The notes beneath the pieces were generated by a model. That model ran no database searches, was not told the DNA's origin, and saw only the letters and a list, made by a program, of their open reading frames with translations. From Candidatus Falkowiibacteriota bacterium (GTDB lineage Bacteria > Patescibacteriota > Patescibacteriia > UBA11705 > JABHMO01), in NCBI GenBank assembly GCA_016214755.1, contig JACRNX010000043.1, forward strand, positions 1 through 36,961: a stretch of DNA of 36,961 nucleotides, read 5' to 3'. This document shows positions 1-9,470 of this stretch, piece by piece. A program made the translations under genes and the position numbers. Positions within the stretch are counted from its first letter, which is position 1. Every line of letters starts with the position of its first letter.

Positions 1-53
1 ATTAGATGATACTTTGCATAATATGTGCTATGTCCTTGTCTATAGAATTTCAT
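1..53 (-). CDS. tnpA: N-terminus of an IS200/IS605-type TnpA (Y1/HUH transposase), truncated by window edge
   Basis: Minus-strand ATG at 53 gives MKFYRQGHSTYYAKYHL..., resembling the IS200 TnpA start (R-H-S-x-Y-x-x-K-Y-H-L). Confidence 0.7.
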   Translation of the reverse strand, partial: MKFYRQGHSTYYAKYHL

Positions 54-115
54 ATACTGCTATTCTACCACGAGGATAGCGGGAAGTCTTCATCCACGGG
101 CTTACGCCCGTGGGA
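54..115 (-). mobile_element. Putative end of the IS200/IS605-like element, with subterminal hairpin
   Basis: Perfect hairpin CCACGGGC-TTAC-GCCCGTGG at 94-113 just upstream of the TnpA start. Confidence 0.5.
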
Positions 116-328
116 TTAAGATCTGTTTTTCTAAATCCTAAACAAACTCCAATTTCCCAATGTTTTAAATTCCAACATAAAAAAGTATTTGATAAATTGT
201 TTGTCATTTGTTTCGAATTTCGATATTCGGATTTAGAGTTTAAAGTTTAGGATTTCGGATTTCGAATTTGCTTTAAATTAAGATTTAGAATTTTTTTCTA
301 AAAACAAATTACGATTTCTATTTTCATT

Positions 329-1279
329 TTATCTATTGCGAAACCCAATCAATTGCACCTCCTCTTCCAACTGCACGCCAAACTTTTCTCGCACTTTTGT
401 TTTTACTAAATCAATCAGCCGCGCGACATCATCAGCGGACGCGCCGCCGGCGTTAACAACGAAATTCGCGTGCTTGCCGGAAACCATCGCTCCGCCAATT
501 TTTGCTCCTTTGAGCCCAGCTTCTTCGATAAATCGAGCGGCGGGAATTTTTCCGTACTGTTGCCATTCTTTAAAAGGACTTAATTCATCACTATACAAAA
601 CGTTTTTAAACGAACTGCCGGCGCTGGGAAAATCCAGCGGCTGTTTGGCGCGACGTTCGCTGTATTCCCGTTGAATTTGAACTAACTTTTCTGCTGCTTT
701 TTCGTCTTTTTCCAACTTAAACGCCAATTCAGCGATAATCCAATCCTTATGTTTTTTAAAAATACTTTCGCGATAAGCGAATTGGCATTCTTCCTTGTCA
801 AAAATTTTCAGACGGACTTCATCGTCAACGATAATCGCCTCGGCTGATTCGACAAAATCGCCCGCGCCTTTTCCGTACGCGCCGGCATTGCCGAAAACCG
901 CGCCGCCGACTGTTCCCGGGATATTAGCGCCAAACTCCAAACCGCCAAAACCCGCTTCGATTGTTTTTCTGACAAACCCGGCCCAATTATTGCCCGCGAA
1001 AACCGTGATTTGATTTCCTTTAAACTTAACTTCGCCTTCCTGCAATTTTATAACCAACCCGTTAAATCCGCGGTCAGCGATTAACACGTTACTGCCGCCG
1101 CCCAAAATAAAAAACGGCAAATTGAATTTCTTCGCCGCTTGCAATGCTTTAAATAAATTGGCCTTATTATTCACGACAACGAAAAACTTGGCCGGCCCGC
1201 CGATTTTGAATGTCGTGTAATCGCGTAAAGCCACGTTTTCCCTTGCCTCCAAACCAATTTTTTTTAATTCTTCTATCAT
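329..1279 (-). CDS. murB: UDP-N-acetylmuramate dehydrogenase MurB
   Basis: FAD-binding motifs ([40 protein letters not shown]) and C-terminal ANFVVN. Confidence 0.95.
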   Translation of the reverse strand: MIEELKKIGLEARENVALRDYTTFKIGGPAKFFVVVNNKANLFKALQAAKKFNLPFFILGGGSNVLIADRGFNGLVIKLQEGEVKFKGNQITVFAGNNWAGFVRKTIEAGFGGLEFGANIPGTVGGAVFGNAGAYGKGAGDFVESAEAIIVDDEVRLKIFDKEECQFAYRESIFKKHKDWIIAELAFKLEKDEKAAEKLVQIQREYSERRAKQPLDFPSAGSSFKNVLYSDELSPFKEWQQYGKIPAARFIEEAGLKGAKIGGAMVSGKHANFVVNAGGASADDVARLIDLVKTKVREKFGVQLEEEVQLIGFRNR

Positions 1280-1349
1280 AATTCCATTTTATCAATTTCC
1301 GCAAAAAAATCAATCCTGATCATAGTCGAAGTATCAAATGAATAACCCC

Positions 1350-1460
1350 CTTCGTCCCCCTTATTCTAAGGGGGAAATTAAACATTATCCCCATCTTCTC
1401 CTTATTCTAAGGGGGAAACTAAACGTTATCCTCATCTTCTCCTTATTATAAGGGGGAAAA
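1350..1460. repeat. Three tandem ~42-bp units each carrying a CCCCTTATTCTAAGGGG-type palindrome
   Basis: CCTTATTCTAAGGGGGAAAyTAAACrTTATCCyCATCTTCT recurs, with a final partial unit. Confidence 0.8.
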
Positions 1461-1548
1461 ATAGACATCATTCGGCGCTCACATGCCGACATACAAAACA
1501 TCGCCCCTTAGCAATCCTGCCCGCCTCTGGCGGGGAGGGGAATGAGGG

Positions 1549-1730
1549 TATGGACATCGCATTATGAAAACGCACTAAGGAATAAGAAAAAATCGATGAG
1601 CGGCGAAGTTTTGGAGCGTGAAAAAATTTGAGTCGTAGCCATAGCTACGATGAAAATTTTTTCCGCGAAAAACAAGCGGATCGCGATTTTTACTATTTAT
1701 GGAGTGCGGAGTCAAAATGTGATGTCCATA
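1549..1730 (-). mobile_element. 182-bp MITE-like element with ~28-bp imperfect terminal inverted repeats and internal hairpin
   Basis: Ends TATGGACATCgCATTaTGAaaaCGCACT and (reverse complement) TATGGACATCaCATTtTGActcCGCACT; central CGTAGC-CATA-GCTACG flanked by AAAAAATTT/AAATTTTTT. Confidence 0.65.
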
Positions 1731-1889
1731 GGTCTTAATTCGAACGCTTTTCTTGCGCTTCCCTCTGTATTCCCTCGCTGTTCTAACGCGTAAAATCTGT
1801 CCCGCCAATGTCGCCGAACTTTTCGCCAACTTTCTTTTTTCCGTCTTTTTAATTCTGCCTTGTTTTTTTACCAATTTTTCCTCGTCCAT
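1575..1889 (-). CDS. Small basic hypothetical ORF whose C-terminal half is encoded by the MITE-like element
   Basis: Lys/Arg-rich MDEEKLVKKQGRIKK... then YGHHILTPHSINSKNRD... from 1730 downward inside the element. Confidence 0.4.
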   Translation of the reverse strand: MDEEKLVKKQGRIKKTEKRKLAKSSATLAGQILRVRTAREYRGKRKKSVRIKTYGHHILTPHSINSKNRDPLVFRGKNFHRSYGYDSNFFTLQNFAAHRFFLIP

Positions 1890-2037
1890 ATTTAATTAGG
1901 TTGTAGGTAGAGTAGGTTGTAGGTAGTAGGTGGTAAATTGTGGATTGTGAATCAACTGCCTGCATCTATTCTGTCTCAATTAACTACTCACTACTCACTA
2001 TTCACTATTCACTATTCACTACTCACTACAAACTAAT

Positions 2038-3405
2038 CTATATCTCATTCACTATTTTATAAACATCCCCCGCGCCCATCACCAACACAATATCCTCGGG
2101 CTTAATTAATAATTTCACTTTATCAACTGCTTCAGCCAAATCCTGCGCATACACTATTTCTTTTTTCGGATTTTCCGTCTTAAGCGCGGCCGCTAAATCC
2201 TTTGAACTGATTTGCTGTCCTGTTTCTTCCCGTCCGGCGACATCATAAATTTCTGGCAGGACAACGACATCAACCAAATCAAAACTCTTGACGAATTCAT
2301 TGAACAACTTTTTTGTTCGGGCGCGCTGGTGCGGCTGAAACACGGCGACAACTCGGCGGCCGGGCATAAACTCGCGCGTTGCTTTGATGGTGGCGCTGAC
2401 AGCCGTCGGATGATGGGCGTAATCAGAGATAACCGCGATTTCCTCGTTTTTAATAATTTCGAATCTGCGCCAAATTCCTTTAAACTCTTTCAGGCATTGT
2501 TTAATAACGCCGATCGGAATATTTAAAGTTAAACAATAAGCGCTCGCCGCGAGCGCGTTGTAGATATTTATGTCGCCCGGAATTTTCAACTCGAATTCGC
2601 CGATATTTTGCCCGTAATAAACGACATCAAAAATTTGCTTGCCAGGCAATTTGCGAACATTCTCGGCCAGCGCGTCCGCGCCCGGAACGAATCCAAAACG
2701 CGCCATTCTGCATTTCGGCAAATTCAGTTTCCTGATGTTCAAATCGTCGTTATTGTAAACCAATAAATCATTTTCTGACTTCAAACCGCCGACGTATTGC
2801 TGGAACGTTTGAACGATATGATTTAAGTCCTTATAAAAATCCAAATGATCGGCTTCGATATTCGTCAAGACGATTGTCCGCGGCCTTAGAAGCAGCATGT
2901 GAGCGCGATATTCGCACGATTCAACTACGAATAAATCGGACTGGCCGTCGCGGAAATTCGCATCCAGTTTTTCAAACCGCGAACCGACGATTACGGTCGG
3001 GTCTTTGCCGGCGTCAATCAGAATTGACGCGATCATCGCCGTGGTCGTTGATTTGCCGTTCGTGCCGGAGACAGCGATCGTGTTATAATCGCGGCTAAGT
3101 TCGCCGATAATTTCATAATAGCTTTTGAGCGGAATATGCTGTTCTTTCGCTTTTTTCATTTCTGGATTATCAAACGCCACGGCCGCGGAATAAACGAACA
3201 AGTCAACCGCGTAAGTGACGTTTGATTCTTTGTGTTCATAATAAATTTTGACGCCGCGGCGTTCGAGCTCTTCTGTTATTTCTGTTTTAACCAAATCCGA
3301 GCCGACGACATCAAGCCCTCGGCTCAAAAAAAACTTTGCCATCGCCGACGTGCCGATGCCGCCAATGCCGCAGATAAAGACCTTTTTAACGTTTGTTAAG
3401 TCCAT
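2038..3405 (-). CDS. murC: UDP-N-acetylmuramate--L-alanine ligase MurC
   Basis: Mur ligase motifs: VFICGIGGIGTSAMA, VSGTNGKSTTTAMI, SDYAHHPTAVSATIKA. Confidence 0.93.
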   Translation of the reverse strand: MDLTNVKKVFICGIGGIGTSAMAKFFLSRGLDVVGSDLVKTEITEELERRGVKIYYEHKESNVTYAVDLFVYSAAVAFDNPEMKKAKEQHIPLKSYYEIIGELSRDYNTIAVSGTNGKSTTTAMIASILIDAGKDPTVIVGSRFEKLDANFRDGQSDLFVVESCEYRAHMLLLRPRTIVLTNIEADHLDFYKDLNHIVQTFQQYVGGLKSENDLLVYNNDDLNIRKLNLPKCRMARFGFVPGADALAENVRKLPGKQIFDVVYYGQNIGEFELKIPGDINIYNALAASAYCLTLNIPIGVIKQCLKEFKGIWRRFEIIKNEEIAVISDYAHHPTAVSATIKATREFMPGRRVVAVFQPHQRARTKKLFNEFVKSFDLVDVVVLPEIYDVAGREETGQQISSKDLAAALKTENPKKEIVYAQDLAEAVDKVKLLIKPEDIVLVMGAGDVYKIVNEI

Positions 3406-3521
3406 AATCGGTTATAAATTCCAAACCCAAAATCCTAAATCCAAAATAAATTCAAAATTTTAAATGTAAAATACAGACCACCGCTTGCTTTCTTACATTT
3501 TATCTCAAATCAACTATTTTT

Positions 3522-4271
3522 TCAATAAATTGATTTTGCGATTGTGACAATATTTTCGCCGAAGAACAAATTGCTCGGTTTCCCCTTTCGGCTGTAATAA
3601 TTTTTTTTAATTTCAAAACCGTTTCTGTTCAACAAACGTTTAATTTCGCCTTTGGTAAAAGCGTAATAATAAAGTTGCGCCTCAACCCCGCCGCTTTTCC
3701 ACGTCGTAACAACATCTTTCCACCTGCTAATTAAACTTTCTCGTCTGTCATCCTGAACTTGTTTCAGGATCTTCCTTGATTTTTTGACCAAACGCCAGAC
3801 CGACTTTTTATTCCTCACATTCCACATATTCCAGTTTGACATTAGCAGACAGCCGCCGGGTTTTAAAACTTTTTTGACGTTCTCGATAAAACGCTGATGA
3901 TTTTCTTTCGCGAAATGATTCAAGACAGAAACCGACAGAACAATATCAAATGATTTTTCCGGCAGATTCAAATTCAGAGCGTCCATCACTTCAAATTTTT
4001 CATCCGGATAATTCGCGCGCGCGCGTTTTATCAATTCCCCGCTGGAATCTACGCCCAAATAATCAGGACGGACAGAATAATATTCTGTCTCTACATTATT
4101 TTTAAATAATGCGATTAACCGGCCGTTACCACATCCTAAATCCAAAACCCGAGCGCCGTCTTTGACGCAATCGCGAAACAATTGAACGTCTGGCCAAACG
4201 TAAGCGCGCGCGGCTGAAAATTGTTTCGCGATTTTATCGTAACTTTGTCTATTGAGTTCATCAAAATCCAT
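3522..4271 (-). CDS. Class I SAM-dependent methyltransferase with two in-frame palindromic repeat insertions
   Basis: RVLDLGCGNGRLIALF, VLKPGGCLLMSNWN; inserts VETEYYSVRPD and KILKQVQDDRRE. Confidence 0.88.
   Translation of the reverse strand: MDFDELNRQSYDKIAKQFSAARAYVWPDVQLFRDCVKDGARVLDLGCGNGRLIALFKNNVETEYYSVRPDYLGVDSSGELIKRARANYPDEKFEVMDALNLNLPEKSFDIVLSVSVLNHFAKENHQRFIENVKKVLKPGGCLLMSNWNMWNVRNKKSVWRLVKKSRKILKQVQDDRRESLISRWKDVVTTWKSGGVEAQLYYYAFTKGEIKRLLNRNGFEIKKNYYSRKGKPSNLFFGENIVTIAKSIY
3742..3777. repeat. Dispersed palindromic repeat inside the methyltransferase CDS
   Basis: CTGTCATCCTGAACTTGTTTCAGGATCTTCC; inner TCCTGAAC/GTTTCAGGA imperfect palindrome. Confidence 0.75.
4062..4094. repeat. 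Palindromic repeat encoding 11 in-frame residues in the methyltransferase CDS
   Basis: Core GACAGAATA-A-TATTCTGTC; minus strand reads NNVETEYYSV, like NNVETQYIAS next to the RAYT remnant. Confidence 0.7.
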
Positions 4272-4362
4272 ATTTGAAAAATTGTTCCTTTAAAGGTATA
4301 ATTATAAAAGTAAACGTTACTTGCATTTTAAACGCTACAAACGATTCAGAAGCACCAAGGGG

Positions 4363-4472
4363 TTTGGGGTGAGCAACTGAGCGTCAAGGCGAGCAAAAAT
4401 GACAAAATTTGACGAGATAGCGAATTTGCCACCCCAAAACTTTTTGCCCACTTTTTGGTTACAAAAAGTGGG
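4363..4472. repeat. Cluster of inverted repeats upstream of the secreted protein gene
   Basis: TTTGGGGTG (4363-4371) / CACCCCAAAA; CCCACTTTTT-GGTTAC-AAAAAGTGGG. Confidence 0.6.
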
Positions 4473-4524
4473 TCTGCGAAGCAAACCGTCTTTAATAACC
4501 CCTGCTTTCCCTAAAAATTATTAT

Positions 4525-5619
4525 ATGTCAAAAACAAAACTTTTTCAACTGCCTCTCGTCGTCTTATTGTTTTTAATATTTGCTCTCTCGCCGTTCAACG
4601 CGCTCGCCGCGTTAAATAATTCTGGAAAAATATTTCTGCAAATCGAGCAAAACGGCGAAGCGTGGTACGCCAATCCGAGCGACGGCAATTTGTATTACCT
4701 CGGCCGGCCGCTCGACGCGTTTAACGTGATGAAAAAATTCGGCGTCGGCATCAGCGATAAAGACATTTCTTTAATCCCCATGGGCCTCATTCCTTCGTCA
4801 GCCGCTGACACTGACCAAGACGGCTTATGCGACGAACTGGAAAATCTGCTCGGGACAAAATACACGAGCGCGGATTCTGACAATGATGATTTTTCCGACA
4901 AAGCGGAAATTGAAGGATGGCATAATCCAGTCGGCTCAGGCGTCTTGAAAGCGAACAAGGCGCTGGCGGAAAAATTAAAAGGAAAAATTTTAATTCAAGT
5001 CGAGAAAAAAGGCGCCGGCTGGTATGTCAATCCAGCGAACGCCAAACGTTATTATCTCGGCCGGCCAGGGAACGCGTTTGAAATAATGTACAACCTCGGC
5101 ATTGGCATTTCCAATAAAAATCTGGCGAAACTGCCGATAAATTATTTTAAAGAAACATTCAAAACCGACTATTACGAACTCAAATATCCGAATACCTGGT
5201 CAAAAACGGTTTTGTCTCCAGCTGCTAACGCCGCTTACAACAAAATTCCAATCATTCATCAAGTCGAATTTCAACTCCCCAGCGGCATCGGTTATCTCAA
5301 CGTGAACGTACTCGAAGGCAATGACGACCATACCTTGGGCGATTTTAACATCAGCGCTATCGCCAAAGCCGATAAATTAATCGATAATAATTTTTTAGTA
5401 GGGATTAAACCAGCCAAAGTGCAAAAATTTAAATTTCCTCTGCCGATAACGATCAATGGTAAAAAATTCGAACGCGGCGCGCAATTTTTCGCTGACATCA
5501 TGATTTCAACCAAAAAATTCATCCATTTGTACTTTGCCGTTTATAACGAAGGCGATATTACTCTCGCTGAAAGTTATTTCAATAAACTTCTTAAAGACCT
5601 GAAACTTATAATCAAGTAA
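4525..5619 (+). CDS. Secreted protein with two ~45-aa 'YYLGRP' repeats and a thrombospondin type 3-like Ca-binding segment
   Basis: Signal peptide from MSKTKLFQLPLVVLLF; repeats GKIFLQIEQNGEAWYANPSDGNLYYLGRP and GKILIQVEKKGAGWYVNPANAKRYYLGRP; DTDQDGLCDELE. Confidence 0.85.
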   Translation: MSKTKLFQLPLVVLLFLIFALSPFNALAALNNSGKIFLQIEQNGEAWYANPSDGNLYYLGRPLDAFNVMKKFGVGISDKDISLIPMGLIPSSAADTDQDGLCDELENLLGTKYTSADSDNDDFSDKAEIEGWHNPVGSGVLKANKALAEKLKGKILIQVEKKGAGWYVNPANAKRYYLGRPGNAFEIMYNLGIGISNKNLAKLPINYFKETFKTDYYELKYPNTWSKTVLSPAANAAYNKIPIIHQVEFQLPSGIGYLNVNVLEGNDDHTLGDFNISAIAKADKLIDNNFLVGIKPAKVQKFKFPLPITINGKKFERGAQFFADIMISTKKFIHLYFAVYNEGDITLAESYFNKLLKDLKLIIK

Positions 5620-5748
5620 TCCGTACAAATCCGTAATCCGTCCCTTCGACAAGCTCAGGGTGACAGAGAAAACACAATTGTCATCCTGAGGTGCGAGTCC
5701 CGACTTAAAGTCGGGACGAGCCTCGAAGGACGTAATCTGTATCTATAA

Positions 5749-7362
5749 ATGAACCCTAGCGCCGAAGAATTGATTAGGCGATTGGCGAAATTGAAAATCA
5801 AAAACTACAACCGTTTGAATAAAATCAAACGCCAATTCGCCAATCAGCATAAAGTCAGCATGCTCAAAAATGCTGAACTTTTAAATTTTTATAAACGTTT
5901 AGTCGCTGAAAATCGTTTAAAACCCAACGCGGCACTGGAACAACTGCTCCGCAAACGAAAAATTCGAACACTCTCGGGCGTGGCGCCAATCGCGGTTTTA
6001 ACCAAACCATACCCCTGCCCCGGCCGATGTGTTTATTGTCCGACGGAAAAACTTATGCCCAAAAGTTATCTGTCAAACGAACCGGCGGTCATGCGCGCCG
6101 TGCGGACAAAATTCGACCCTTATAAACAAGTTGACTGTCGCCTATCCGCGCTCGCTGACAACGGTCATCCGACTGACAAAATCGAACTGATTGTCATGGG
6201 CGGCACCTGGTCCTGCTTGCCAAAAAAATATCAGCGCTGGTTCATCAAACGCTGTTTTGACGCTTGCAATGGAAAAACAGCGTCAAACCTGTCCGAAGCG
6301 CAAAAACGAAACGAAAAAGCCGCCAACCGAATCATCGGCTTAACGCTCGAAACTCGGCCGGATTATGTTGACGAAGAAGAAATACAACGCTGGCGGGCGC
6401 TTGGCGCCACCAAAGTCGAGCTTGGCGTTCAGTCGCTCGACGACGAAATTTTAAAACAAAACAAACGAGGACACGATGTCGCCGAAATTGTTCGAGCGTC
6501 AAAATTGTGCAAGCAGACGGGCTTTAAAATCGCTTATCACATTATGCCGAATTTGCCTGGTTCAACGCCGGCAAAGGATTTACGGACCATTAAAAAACTA
6601 TTTGACGATCCGCGCTTCCAGCCAGACATGCTGAAAATTTATCCGACCGTGGTGACAAAAAATTCCCCCTTATATCGTCAATGGAAAGCGGGAAAATACC
6701 AGCCATACACTGATAAACAATTATTCAAACTTCTCCTTAAAATAAAACAACAAATTCCGCCCTATGTCCGTCTCATTCGACTTATCCGCGACATTCCGAA
6801 AGAAAGCATTGTCGCCGGCAACACAATTTCCAATTTGCGGGAAGAACTGCAAGCAACGCTCAAAAAATCTAATCAGACATGCCGCTGTATCCGCTGCCGC
6901 GAAGCGCGCGAAGATGTCAAAAACTTAAAAGACGCGAGAATGTCAATCACCAAATATCGCGCGTCCGACGGAGAAGAATATTTTCTTGAATTCGCGTCAA
7001 AAGACAAAAAAAATCTTTTCGCTTTCCTGCGCCTGCGCCTACCTGACAAAAAAGAGCGAAACTTTATTCCGGAGATCCAAAACTGCGCGATGATTCGAGA
7101 AGTTCATACTTATGGCCGCTTAATACCGCTTAAAAAAACAAAAGAAAAAGCCGTCCAGCACGTTGGCTTCGGCAAGCATCTTGTCCGGACAGCGGAAAAA
7201 ATAGCGGCCGCGCGCGGTTTTCAGAAAATCGCGATCATCTCCGGCATCGGCGTCCGCGGGTTTTATCGGAAATTAGGTTTTAAACGCGCGGGGACGTACA
7301 TGATTAAAAAATGTAAAACGAAAAATGTAAAATTAAAGAACACAGATAAAGTGCAAAATTAA
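5749..7362 (+). CDS. elp3: Elp3-type tRNA uridine carboxymethylation enzyme (radical SAM + GNAT)
   Basis: TKPYPCPGRCVYCPTE cluster motif, KIELIVMGGTW, C-terminal QHVGFGKHLVRTAEKIAAARGFQKIAIISGIGVRGFYRKLGF. Confidence 0.92.
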   Translation: MNPSAEELIRRLAKLKIKNYNRLNKIKRQFANQHKVSMLKNAELLNFYKRLVAENRLKPNAALEQLLRKRKIRTLSGVAPIAVLTKPYPCPGRCVYCPTEKLMPKSYLSNEPAVMRAVRTKFDPYKQVDCRLSALADNGHPTDKIELIVMGGTWSCLPKKYQRWFIKRCFDACNGKTASNLSEAQKRNEKAANRIIGLTLETRPDYVDEEEIQRWRALGATKVELGVQSLDDEILKQNKRGHDVAEIVRASKLCKQTGFKIAYHIMPNLPGSTPAKDLRTIKKLFDDPRFQPDMLKIYPTVVTKNSPLYRQWKAGKYQPYTDKQLFKLLLKIKQQIPPYVRLIRLIRDIPKESIVAGNTISNLREELQATLKKSNQTCRCIRCREAREDVKNLKDARMSITKYRASDGEEYFLEFASKDKKNLFAFLRLRLPDKKERNFIPEIQNCAMIREVHTYGRLIPLKKTKEKAVQHVGFGKHLVRTAEKIAAARGFQKIAIISGIGVRGFYRKLGFKRAGTYMIKKCKTKNVKLKNTDKVQN

Positions 7363-7446
7363 AAAATTTTTAATTTTCGTTTTTAATTGTGATTTTACAT
7401 TTTTCATTTTTCATTTTACAATCAATACTATTAGTACTCATTTACC

Positions 7447-9330
7447 ATGAAATTTTATTCAAACCACCCCTACGCGGGGAATTATTATAAAAAATCATTC
7501 TTCAAAACAAGAGGATTTATTTTTTTGCTGATCTTCATTATTTTGGCGGCCGGCTTTGTCTGTTTTTCAATCCGCACCAATAAAAACGAAACTCAAACCG
7601 AACAAAAATTTACGGACCAGACGGAAATGCCGATAAATTCCGCGAAAATCGTTTTCACCGCAGGTAAAGTTGAACTCAAAACGCCGAATGAGGATTGGCA
7701 GGAGGTCGCGGAAAATTATCAGGCGCAGAGCGGCGATTACGTTAAAACTAATCTTGACGCCAAAGCGATTATCGAATTTCCAGACAAAAGCGTCTTGCGT
7801 CTGGCGGGAAACGCGGAAATAAAAATCAGCGCCATGGGCATGGCTGACATCATCGTCGAGCAAATTAGCGGTCCCGCGTTCCATCGCGTGAACAGCGAAT
7901 CAACCGCGATTTACCGCGTCAAAAATGGCGAGACGGAAATAACCGCTCTCGGCACTGGCTTCAATGTTCTCGCCAGCGGTCCCCTAACCTATCTCACGGT
8001 CACCGAAGGAAAAACAAAAGTAAAAATTTTCAGCGGCGAAGATATTATCAATATCCGCACGGTCGAAGAAGGAATGGAAGCGACTATCAATCCAACTTTA
8101 ACGCCAGAAGAATCAATAAAAACCGAAAATATAAAGATGGAAGAACTACTAAAAAACGATTGGTACTCATGGAATCTTGACCGCGACCGCGAAAAAAATT
8201 ATTATTTAGGAATTTTCGAAAAGACGATCAAGTTGATTATCAGCGAACCCAAAGAAGTGGAAACAACGACGGACAGCGAAAAAATAACAATTAAAGGCGC
8301 GACCGATCCGGCGGCGGAAATTTTTATGGCGGGCAAGGAGATCGAAAACAACCAAGGCCAGTTTCAAACTGAATTAGCACTATCGGTCGGGAAAAACGAA
8401 ATTGAAATCACCGTCAAAAAAGAAAAAAATGTCAACAAAAAAACCATTATCGTAAACACGTCCAAACAGAAAGAAAATATCGTCTTGACCGGAAACATAG
8501 TAGGAAAGAACTCTATCGTTTTGTCGTGGGAAATGAAAAATATAAACGATTTTCAAGAATTCAAGGTACTGCAAAGCGGCGTAAAAAACCCGACCTATCC
8601 AAACGCGCCCTATCACACAATCGCGAAAACAACGGCGAGCGACAAATGGAGCGAACTCCCGCCGGGAAATTATTTCTTCCGCGTTTGCGCTTTCAACCTC
8701 GGAAAATGCGACGTCTATAGCAATGATTTCGCCATCAACTTAAGCGACAAAGATTACTCCGCGGAACCGATTGTTCTTAGCGCCGCTGTTGACAAAGCGA
8801 ATGTTTCGTTAAATTGGATCATGAATCCGTCTTTAAATGCGACCGAAGGATTTAAATCCGTGATTGGGACAGCCAAGGATCCAGTTTTTCCGGGCAACTC
8901 CTATCATTCCTTGTCTGGCAATCAACGCAATGATATTTGGAAAAAATTGAATGCCGGCACTTATTATTTTCGCGTTTGCCTGTTAAAAAACGGAAGTTGC
9001 GGCGCTTACAGCGGCAACGCGTCCGCCACGATTTCAGCATCTTCCGAAGAGGGTTCTATCACTCTTACTGGTTCAGCCGGGGACGGGCAAATCAATCTTT
9101 ATTGGACAACAGAAGGATTAAAAATAACAAAAGGTTTTAAAGTGATAATGGACGAATCAGCGGACGTGTCTTTCCCGGGCAAAGCCCATCACCTCAATAC
9201 TTCTTCGAGCGCCAGTTCGGATGTTTGGACGAACCTACAAACCGGCGAGACGTACTATTTCCGCGTTTGCCAAAATCTCGGCAGTGAATGCGGGACATAC
9301 AGCAATGAAATTGAGGTTGGTTTTAAATAA
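7447..9330 (+). CDS. Membrane-anchored FecR-domain protein with three FN3-like modules containing paired cysteines
   Basis: N-terminal TM; FecR-like IVFTAGKVELKTPNEDWQEV...GDYVKTNLDAKAIIEFPDKSVLRL; three FRVC...C..YS modules. Confidence 0.8.
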   Translation: MKFYSNHPYAGNYYKKSFFKTRGFIFLLIFIILAAGFVCFSIRTNKNETQTEQKFTDQTEMPINSAKIVFTAGKVELKTPNEDWQEVAENYQAQSGDYVKTNLDAKAIIEFPDKSVLRLAGNAEIKISAMGMADIIVEQISGPAFHRVNSESTAIYRVKNGETEITALGTGFNVLASGPLTYLTVTEGKTKVKIFSGEDIINIRTVEEGMEATINPTLTPEESIKTENIKMEELLKNDWYSWNLDRDREKNYYLGIFEKTIKLIISEPKEVETTTDSEKITIKGATDPAAEIFMAGKEIENNQGQFQTELALSVGKNEIEITVKKEKNVNKKTIIVNTSKQKENIVLTGNIVGKNSIVLSWEMKNINDFQEFKVLQSGVKNPTYPNAPYHTIAKTTASDKWSELPPGNYFFRVCAFNLGKCDVYSNDFAINLSDKDYSAEPIVLSAAVDKANVSLNWIMNPSLNATEGFKSVIGTAKDPVFPGNSYHSLSGNQRNDIWKKLNAGTYYFRVCLLKNGSCGAYSGNASATISASSEEGSITLTGSAGDGQINLYWTTEGLKITKGFKVIMDESADVSFPGKAHHLNTSSSASSDVWTNLQTGETYYFRVCQNLGSECGTYSNEIEVGFK

Positions 9331-9470
9331 AATACGAATTACGCCTGCTTGTCGGCCATAAAGCTATAAAGCTGTAAAGCTTTACGGCTATAAAGCTCTA
9401 AAATTCTACAACCTACTCCCTACCACCTACAACCTATTTTTACCATTTTTATATTCTTAATCTATCCCTT

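Noticed and set aside
336-1013. Plus-strand ORFs antisense to murB
   Set aside because: Shadow ORFs opposite a clear murB; composition is not protein-like and no SD was seen. The same reasoning removes most antisense ORFs opposite murC, clp, dnaB, glyA, gatA and the helicase.
1350-1460. Possible CRISPR array
   Set aside because: Units are directly tandem with near-identical 'spacers' and only about three copies; no cas genes in the window.
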